Positions 58,122-64,000 of a DNA stretch of 64,000 bases are shown here, piece by piece. Source of the DNA: an uncultured Alphaproteobacteria bacterium (GTDB lineage Bacteria > Pseudomonadota > Alphaproteobacteria > Micavibrionales > CSBR16-224); NCBI GenBank assembly GCA_950054485.1, contig CATLPD010000001.1, positions 434,001-498,000 on the forward strand. Reading direction: 5' to 3'. Position numbers and translations under genes: made by a program. Every line of letters starts with the position of its first letter. The stretch's first letter is position 1. The notes below the pieces were generated by a model. It was not told the origin of the DNA. It did not search any database and worked only from the letters and a program-made list of their open reading frames with translations.

Positions 58122-61100
58122 TTAAAAATTAAAATTGACGCGCGTATTTTGCGTGGCGGATGCCTGCAGTTCGGGGGCTGTTACGCCATAACTTCGATCA
58201 AGCAGCGGGGTTAATTGCGGGGCAATAACAGATTTGAAAATCTGGGTTGTCAGGCCACTGGTGAAATTATAGCGTGCGGCGTCCGGCCCCTCAACAAAGG
58301 CGGTCATCGATCCGTAAAAACGATCATCAATTGTATAGACGATGGTGGCGGTCCGGCTTTGTACTTCGGATGTGCCGTCTGTATTATGCCTGCGGTTATC
58401 GCCGGTTCCGGTCTTCATACCGACAGACAGGATTGTACCATCGCTGAGCGACACACTTTCAAAAGCGCGGCGTGCGGTGCCGCGTTCAACCACATTTTGC
58501 ATTTCAGCTCGTGCCAGACGCGCGATTTCAACAGGCAGAACCCGTACAGCTTCACGATCGCTGGAGGCGAAATTCAATTCATACGGCGTATTTGTCGCAA
58601 AATTAATATCGGTAAATTTGATGGAAGGCATCATCATGCCATCATTTTGCAAAATTCCGGCCAGCGTCGAAAGGGCGGCAGGTGTATCGCCGGATGACCC
58701 CAAGGCCGATGCATAAGACGGCACCATACGTTCGAACGGAAAGCCGAGATTTTGCCATGATCTGTGGATATGTTCAAAGGCGTCACGTTCCATCATGATG
58801 CGTATACGGGTGTTTTGCGCGCTTTGATTGTTTGAATCAATGAGCCATTGGTAGATTTCGATGCGTTCACTGGCGGATGCGATTCTGGATTCAGCCCAGC
58901 TGCTATCCGGGTTTTGCGCCAGATGTCCGGCAACCCATAATGTCATAGGGTGGATTTTAGTCAGCCAGCCGCGATCATTCCAATTATGTTCGCCTGCCGC
59001 ATCATAAAGGCTTTGGTAATTTGTATTATCGCCGCAGCTTGTACAATGTTCACGGACGAATGATTCCATATCCTGAACTGATCCATCAGGGTGGACAGAA
59101 CGATAGACCGCTGCAAGGGCTGCGTTTGATTTGCGTGATTCCGATGCCAGTTGATTCAGAATTTCATCAGGTGATTTGTCCTTAAGAGCGCTCCAGCCGC
59201 GATACAGGAAGATAGAACCGTCACGATCTGCAAAGCGCTCCAGATAGGTTTGGCGGGCGGGGTGATCGGCATTGCTCAGGATTTCGGGATCGATATCCAT
59301 CTTTTGATATTTGGTGTAATTGACAATGTCGCGCATAATGCGGACGAAAGGCAGGTTCAATGATCTTTGCAAAGATTCACGGACGCTGTAGGCCCCGCCG
59401 TTATATTTATTGTCAAAGTTGCTAAAACGCGGGTGAACACCGCCGCCTGTAAAGAAATCTTCATTCGGGTTGCCGCTGTATGTGCGGTCAAGCGAGGCAT
59501 CCAAAATCGCCTCTAGTGATTTTTCGGTTTCAGCGTCGCCCAGATATTCCAGCACAAAACGCGTCAGATTATCATCGGGATGTAATGTCATCAGGGCCAC
59601 ATTACGGCGGCTTTCGCTTTGCGTGCTGTATTCCTCGTAAAGGGCTGTAATGGCCTCCATATAGGTGACCATAGTGCGCAGCTTGGCGGTTGATCCCAAT
59701 TCAAGTTTTGAATCTTCGTTCAGGTTAAATGGGCCATCAAAATTATCGGCCTGAACGCGCAGAACATTGCGCCCGTCCGGCAGACGTTCGTACATCGTAA
59801 AAGTATAGGTTACATTTTGCGTCAGGTTTGCGGGCAATAAACGATAGCCGACCAGACCATGGCTTGCAGCGACCTCTGGATCTGCAATTGCGTGCAATTG
59901 TTCGGAAATTGCAGCATCAACCGGAACATCCAGTGTGGTGCGTGCGCTAATGTCATAGCGATCAAGATCGTAAAGGCTGTTCAGCCCCAGCAAACGCATC
60001 ATATCGATTTGCAATGAAGATCGCGCCTTTTGAGTATTGTCGTTATCATTATATAGCGTGCGGATAGCAGACGGGTCAGCATAAGCAACACGCACACCAA
60101 GGGTTGCATCGCGTAATTCTTCGGAAATGATTCCAGCCTCGGCCAAAAGAGGCAGAAAATTATCAATACGTGTTTCAAGCAGTTCGCGGTCGCGGCGCAA
60201 ATAGGTAGTCGGCATTTTAACAGCCATGACAATGCTGAGGGTTTCGCGATAGGCAATTGCCTTTTGACGCATGGTTTCCGCATCTAGACCATCTTCGTCA
60301 AGCGCCAACAGGCGGCTGACTTCTGCCGGGTCCTTGCCGAACCAGGCGCGCAGGCCATCTGAGAAACCATGGACCTCGCCAAAACCCGGAACAGCCGAAA
60401 GAGGAATGGCGTTCACATAGTTTAAAACAATATCGTGGCGGGCTTCGGTTGTATCCGTTCCATGTTCATATGCGCGTACGGACGCGGTTAACATCTGGCG
60501 AAATTTTTCAACCTTGTCACCGCTGGTCTCGCCGCCCGGCGAATGGCGGAATTTCTCGGTCTGGGTTGCAAGGGTTGACCCACCTGCGCCCCCATTTCCC
60601 ATCGCACTTTGCTGGATCGCCAGAAACAGGCGTTCCCATTCAATCGCAGGGTTGCGGCGGGTATTTGAATCATTAATCAATTCGCGGTTTTCAACATACA
60701 GCAGGCTTTGCACCAATAAATCGGGCATATCGGTATAGGTTGCAAAAACATCGCGCGGAAAGCGCGCGTCATACAGAACCTGATCTTGCTGATCCAACAG
60801 TGTCAGGCCCGCCTGTGATTTTTCCTGATAAATCGGAAACAGTGATACGCCCAGAATATTGCGTTCATGCCAGTTGCCTTCGCCTGTGACATCAAAACCG
60901 CGTTCTGTCAGACGCTGGCGAATTTCAAGTGTGCGGTCATAGCCGTGGCGGACATCATAGGGGCCGTTTGCCATCGGCGCGCTGTCGGGGCTGGATTGGC
61001 GTTCCTCAGAGAAAAGGGTGTTTTCAGCAGCGGCCGTGAAAATCAGGGACTGCATGAAAGACGTTTGCATTTCAACGATGCTGCCCACCGTTAAAACGGT

Positions 61101-61289
61101 CGAGCCAAGGGCAACGGGATAAAACCATTTCGGTGCCTTTTTCAAACGTGTTTTGATTTTTTTTGTGTCGACCTTTTGAATGAGGGGTCTTGGATCCAGC
61201 TTTTTGACAACGGTTTTGGAATCAATTTTCCGGGCGGCTTCGGAAAATTTCGTAGTCAATGCTTTGATGCCTTTGTTGTTGTCAGACAT
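58122..61289 (-). CDS. Divergent class A penicillin-binding protein (PBP1-like)
   Basis: About 1055 residues. One membrane helix near 45-65, then a GT51 glycosyltransferase domain with LLYVENRELI (the catalytic Glu motif, but E-N-R replaces the usual E-D-R-x-F) and GNGGAGGSTLATQTEKF. The transpeptidase domain has the SxxK motif STAKLR, a SLN motif (SLQRSLNLPFVRI) and KTGTGDN. Large insertions separate the motifs and make it longer than usual PBP1a. It polymerises and cross-links peptidoglycan in the periplasm. ATG 61289 is chosen; a TTG at 61313 adds eight residues. Confidence 0.82.
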   Translation of the reverse strand: MSDNNKGIKALTTKFSEAARKIDSKTVVKKLDPRPLIQKVDTKKIKTRLKKAPKWFYPVALGSTVLTVGSIVEMQTSFMQSLIFTAAAENTLFSEERQSSPDSAPMANGPYDVRHGYDRTLEIRQRLTERGFDVTGEGNWHERNILGVSLFPIYQEKSQAGLTLLDQQDQVLYDARFPRDVFATYTDMPDLLVQSLLYVENRELINDSNTRRNPAIEWERLFLAIQQSAMGNGGAGGSTLATQTEKFRHSPGGETSGDKVEKFRQMLTASVRAYEHGTDTTEARHDIVLNYVNAIPLSAVPGFGEVHGFSDGLRAWFGKDPAEVSRLLALDEDGLDAETMRQKAIAYRETLSIVMAVKMPTTYLRRDRELLETRIDNFLPLLAEAGIISEELRDATLGVRVAYADPSAIRTLYNDNDNTQKARSSLQIDMMRLLGLNSLYDLDRYDISARTTLDVPVDAAISEQLHAIADPEVAASHGLVGYRLLPANLTQNVTYTFTMYERLPDGRNVLRVQADNFDGPFNLNEDSKLELGSTAKLRTMVTYMEAITALYEEYSTQSESRRNVALMTLHPDDNLTRFVLEYLGDAETEKSLEAILDASLDRTYSGNPNEDFFTGGGVHPRFSNFDNKYNGGAYSVRESLQRSLNLPFVRIMRDIVNYTKYQKMDIDPEILSNADHPARQTYLERFADRDGSIFLYRGWSALKDKSPDEILNQLASESRKSNAALAAVYRSVHPDGSVQDMESFVREHCTSCGDNTNYQSLYDAAGEHNWNDRGWLTKIHPMTLWVAGHLAQNPDSSWAESRIASASERIEIYQWLIDSNNQSAQNTRIRIMMERDAFEHIHRSWQNLGFPFERMVPSYASALGSSGDTPAALSTLAGILQNDGMMMPSIKFTDINFATNTPYELNFASSDREAVRVLPVEIARLARAEMQNVVERGTARRAFESVSLSDGTILSVGMKTGTGDNRRHNTDGTSEVQSRTATIVYTIDDRFYGSMTAFVEGPDAARYNFTSGLTTQIFKSVIAPQLTPLLDRSYGVTAPELQASATQNTRVNFNF

Positions 61290-61591
61290 TACGTCGGGAC
61301 ATCCTTCGGTCAATTAATCTTGATTATGGGAACCAGCTTACCATAAAATCCGTGGCTTGCAAATGAAATTTCCTTAAAAGATAAAGAAATTTCGGGCATT
61401 TTTATTTCAAATTTCTAAACCATTAAATAACAAGCGTTTTTCGCGATATTGTTTTTATCATAGGTTTATTGTCATTTGAAAATTCAGGGAGATGTTGCAA
61501 TGCAAGTACAGAATCACTTTGGCGATCAATATGGGGGGAATTGTCAAATATTACAGCGTATATTGTTGCAGTTATTCCGATACGACAGTCA

Positions 61592-62263
61592 TTATTTAAA
61601 TGGCTGCGGTCTAGGATTCGTTGTGGGCTTGCGCGCCTTAACCCATTTTATAATGGCTTTTTGCGCATCATTCATATTTTCGGGCATCTCAAAGGCAAGG
61701 CGGGTAAGGTCGCCTTCGGTATCTATGTCGGTAAGGGGCGCCAGATGCGCGGCAGGTGATGGTAGCGATTGTTCAAGCTGCGACAGGGTTTTTTCGGTGC
61801 TCCATTCGATATGATCCCAAACGGCGGCATCGGTTTCAATGCGCCCACCGAACAGATAATATCCGCCATCATGCGCGGGCCCGAAAACGAAGTCTTGGGT
61901 GTCAAGAGATTGGCAGGCCTGTTTAATCAGATCGACTGAAAGCTGCGGTGCATCGGCCCCGATTAAAAGGACGCGGTCATATTTTTTAATCAGGCTTTGA
62001 TAGATGTGAAATTGACGTTGGCCCAGATCGCCGCCCTCAGTCCAAATGGGCGTCAGACCTTGCCACAGGTCATGACCCAGCGCTTCCTGTTCCCCAACCG
62101 CCCAATAGCCGTCGATGTCAGATGACATTACGGTGCTTTCAATCGCTTTTAAACTGAGGCGATAGAATTCCATCGCGGCATCCGTGCCTGTTGTCGCGGC
62201 AAGGCGCGTTTTTAGCGGTGTGAAACCCGGCGTTTTAACAAAAATGGCAATGGCAGTCTTCAT
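61592..62263 (-). CDS. TIGR04282-type glycosyltransferase (DUF2064)
   Basis: 223 residues. It starts AIAIFVKTPGFTPLKTRLAA, the nucleotidyl-binding start of this family, and has VLLIGADAPQLSVDLIKQA near 95-113 (metal-binding DxD-like), FGPAHDGGYYLFGGRIE and a WSTEKTLSQL C-terminal motif. Members are annotated as arsenosugar-type or other glycosyltransferases, usually beside TIGR04283, as here. The two overlap by 4 bp. The sugar and acceptor are unknown. Confidence 0.85.
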   Translation of the reverse strand: MKTAIAIFVKTPGFTPLKTRLAATTGTDAAMEFYRLSLKAIESTVMSSDIDGYWAVGEQEALGHDLWQGLTPIWTEGGDLGQRQFHIYQSLIKKYDRVLLIGADAPQLSVDLIKQACQSLDTQDFVFGPAHDGGYYLFGGRIETDAAVWDHIEWSTEKTLSQLEQSLPSPAAHLAPLTDIDTEGDLTRLAFEMPENMNDAQKAIIKWVKARKPTTNPRPQPFK

Positions 62264-62853
62264 AGCGGTGTCCTTAAAAGTTGTATCATATGATAGAGGC
62301 GCAGGATTGTTAATTTCAGCCAGCCACGTTCAATATATTTACGGGCGCTGGTTTGCAATTTTGACGGGATACGTGACAGCGTGACGCCGCGTTTTTTTGC
62401 GATGCGGATATGCAGCAGGTCTTCCCCCATAATGGCATCTTCAGGATAAGGACCGATTTTATCAAATGTTGATTTCGACATGCAAAACCCCTGATCGCCA
62501 TAGGGCCAACCGAACAGGCGCGATCTGACATTTGCGCCGATGGCATTTAATCTCGCCATTCCGCCCTCGGTAAATTGTAAATCAAAATAATGCAGGGCAT
62601 CAGGATTTTGCGAGACGGCTGTCAGCAATTTTTCAATGTTATCAGATGTCACGCGGCTGTCGGCATGTAAGAACCACAGAAATTCGCGCGTAGATTTTGC
62701 CGCGCCTGCATTCAGGCTTTTGGCGCGTGCACCCTGTTCGGAAATTATGATTTCAAAATCATAATTTTTCAAATCATCCAGCAATTGGTGATGCGCAGTT
62801 TCACCGGCTGCAACGGGAATAACAATGCTGATATGTTCAGGGGTGCAGGGCAT
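62260..62853 (-). CDS. TIGR04283-type glycosyltransferase family 2 protein
   Basis: 197 residues. The GT2 start HISIVIPVAAGETAHHQLLDDL and ISEQGARAKSLNAGAAKSTREFLWFLHADSRV give the NAG and DxD-like DSR regions. YGDQGFCMSKSTFDKIGPYP and the second EDLLHIRIAKKRG follow. It is shorter than average (about 230) at the C-terminus. Paired with the TIGR04282-type gene by a 4-bp overlap; the two probably act in one pathway. Confidence 0.85.
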   Translation of the reverse strand: MPCTPEHISIVIPVAAGETAHHQLLDDLKNYDFEIIISEQGARAKSLNAGAAKSTREFLWFLHADSRVTSDNIEKLLTAVSQNPDALHYFDLQFTEGGMARLNAIGANVRSRLFGWPYGDQGFCMSKSTFDKIGPYPEDAIMGEDLLHIRIAKKRGVTLSRIPSKLQTSARKYIERGWLKLTILRLYHMIQLLRTPL

Positions 62854-62957
62854 GCCGCTCGTTTCCTTTTCAATTTACGGTGACATCTTGATTATATTTA
62901 TGCAACAAAATTTAATTACAGTGTAACCTTTACAGACATACGCCCGTATAAAAGAGT

Positions 62958-63650
62958 ATGAAGATGAAAAATTTAAAACGATGGTTTCCTTTGGTTATTC
63001 TGGCTGGCTTGATGGCAGCGGCCTTTGCCAGCGGGTTGCATCATTATATATCGCTGGATGCTTTGCAAAATAACAAGGAGGCGTTATTGATGAACGTCAG
63101 CGCCAAACCTGTTTTAAGCGCGCTGGCCTTTATAGGAATATATATTGTTTTTGTGGTCTTATCCTTACCAGCCGCAACATTACTGACGCTGGCGGGCGGG
63201 TTTTTATTCGGACCGTGGATTGGCACATTCTATGTTGTTCTGGCGGCAACCATCGGAGCGACGATTGTCTTTATGGTGGCGCGCACATCGCTGGGTCAAA
63301 CCTTGCGTGAAAAAGCAGGCGGCCTTTATAAACGTATCGAAGCCAATATGAAGGATAACGCGGCCGGCTATATGCTGTTTATGCGTCTGGTGCCTTTGTT
63401 TCCGTTTTTCTTGGTTAACATCGTGCCGGCACTGTTTAACGTTAAATTGCGTACATATATCTGGACGACATTTTTCGGGATCATGCCGGGTAGTTTCGTC
63501 TATGTGAATTTGGGTGGCCAACTGGCGGATATTGAAAACCTGAAAGATATGGTATCGGCTGAAACGTTGCTCGCATTCGGCCTATTGGGTTTATTCGCAT
63601 TGATCCCGACCCTTTATAAACAATTCAAAAACAGAAAGACACAATCATGA
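62958..63650 (+). CDS. TVP38/TMEM64 family membrane protein
   Basis: 230 residues of the SNARE-associated/VTT type. Five or six hydrophobic helices, with the conserved loop [23 protein letters not shown] at about 70-92, [20 protein letters not shown] near 140-160 and [18 protein letters not shown] near 170-190. Related proteins affect membrane lipid scrambling; the bacterial role is unsettled. Start ATG 62958 (ATG 62964 possible). Its stop overlaps the next ATG (ATGA). Confidence 0.85.
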   Translation: MKMKNLKRWFPLVILAGLMAAAFASGLHHYISLDALQNNKEALLMNVSAKPVLSALAFIGIYIVFVVLSLPAATLLTLAGGFLFGPWIGTFYVVLAATIGATIVFMVARTSLGQTLREKAGGLYKRIEANMKDNAAGYMLFMRLVPLFPFFLVNIVPALFNVKLRTYIWTTFFGIMPGSFVYVNLGGQLADIENLKDMVSAETLLAFGLLGLFALIPTLYKQFKNRKTQS

Positions 63651-64000
63651 TTAAAACAGATATTTGTATTATTGGTGCTGGCTCCGGCGGTTTGTCCGTT
63701 GCGGCGGGTGCGGCGCAGCTGGGTATGAAAACGGTTTTGATCGAACGGGCGGAAATGGGCGGCGATTGTCTGAATACGGGCTGCGTGCCGTCCAAGGCTT
63801 TGCTGGCGGCGGCCAAACGTGCCGAGGCACATCGCAAATCGGACATTAAAGGTATCAAAGCGCACGCGCCTGAAATCGATTTTGCGGCGGTGAAAGATCA
63901 TGTCTTTGGCGCGATTAAAACGATTGTACCACATGACTCGCAGGAACGCTTTGAAGGACTTGGCGTCACCGTTATTCGCGAGAGCGCCGCCTTTATTGAT
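63647..64000 (+). CDS. Mercuric reductase/lipoamide dehydrogenase-like flavoprotein, 5' part
   Basis: The first 118 codons of a pyridine nucleotide-disulfide oxidoreductase, cut by the window end. The FAD-binding [17 protein letters not shown] is at about 10-26 and the redox disulfide is [19 protein letters not shown] (CxxxxC) near 40-58. It overlaps the TVP38 stop by 4 bp. TVP38 next to a MerA-like reductase is a recurrent pairing; it does not by itself imply mercury resistance. Substrate open. Confidence 0.85.
   Translation, partial: MIKTDICIIGAGSGGLSVAAGAAQLGMKTVLIERAEMGGDCLNTGCVPSKALLAAAKRAEAHRKSDIKGIKAHAPEIDFAAVKDHVFGAIKTIVPHDSQERFEGLGVTVIRESAAFID

Noticed and set aside
61329..61354. 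GGAAC-N17-CGTG in the gap upstream of the PBP gene
   Set aside because: It matches the EcfG form by three of four -10 bases, but no gene or terminator-bounded transcript follows on the plus strand.
61290..61591. 302-bp gap between the PBP and TIGR04282 genes
   Set aside because: Only an AT-rich region with repeated GAAATTTC palindromes was seen; no tRNA, terminator or convincing ORF could be named.
61476..61814. Plus-strand ORF starting ATG 61500 with an AGGGAGA ribosome-like site
   Set aside because: Its second half is antisense to the TIGR04282 gene and ends in low-complexity Ser/Arg. The first 35 residues could be a short peptide but cannot be supported.

Overview
This window reads as a chromosomal, origin-proximal segment of an alphaproteobacterium of moderate GC content. 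The order hemE-hemH-hemJ-rho ... mnmE ... mnmG-rsmG-parA-parB ... holA-lptE is the conserved alphaproteobacterial origin neighbourhood. The AT-rich gap upstream of hemE (18564-18858) carries four DnaA-box-like 9-mers. Three parS sites lie in and around rsmG. The number of lineage-specific genes and the composition suggest an uncultured relative of Micavibrio or Rhodospirillales; that placement is a guess, not a demonstration. No rRNA, tRNA, CRISPR array, transposase or prophage was seen.

Layout. 1-5.7 kb: lptE (apparently frameshifted start), two paralogous small membrane proteins, holA, parB, parA, rsmG. 5.7-10 kb: mnmG, a CofE-like ligase, mnmE and a 2Fe-2S protein. 10-14.5 kb: a DUF255 thioredoxin-domain protein, a dienelactone hydrolase and a membrane protein with eight CxxC motifs. 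14.5-18.8 kb: rho, hemJ, hemH, hemE and putative oriC. 18.9-25 kb: uncharacterised genes, including two related gene pairs (one possibly metallopeptidase-like, one pilin-like). 25-32 kb: a Sel1 protein with prmA, then a beta-oxidation operon (thiolase, HCDH/ECH fusion, acyl-CoA dehydrogenase). 32-40 kb: microproteins, cmk, a DUF4116 protein, rpsA, DUF924 and a pair of small membrane proteins. 40-42.5 kb: YgjP-like protease, a short LeuA, a Trm112-like protein and a LON-domain protein.

42.6-52.8 kb looks like a stress/envelope region. It holds a short anti-sigma-like protein, a DUF1328 protein, a hybrid histidine kinase, four tandem paralogs of unknown function, an EcfG-like sigma factor divergent from an OmpR-type regulator, YqjD/YqjE-like membrane proteins, a PRC-barrel protein, an entericidin-like lipoprotein and an EF-hand protein. 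Four GGAAC-type promoter motifs, the -35 expected for EcfG sigma factors, occur in the intergenic spaces here. One of them precedes a short transcript-like stretch that ends in a strong terminator and has no convincing ORF, so it is a candidate stress-induced small RNA.

52.8-64 kb: an acyl-CoA ligase, a GNAT-like protein, an M20 amidohydrolase, a GIY-YIG protein, a large divergent class A penicillin-binding protein, two TIGR04282/TIGR04283-type glycosyltransferases, a TVP38 membrane protein and the start of a mercuric-reductase-like flavoprotein cut by the window end.

The best candidates for something undescribed are the four-gene tandem family (45560-47680), the twin pilin-like genes (23319-24809), the candidate sRNA (about 51847-51952) and a promoter type with an exact TTGACATAA -35 block placed mostly before orphan genes. 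Family names come from reading translated sequence by eye; no database search was run.
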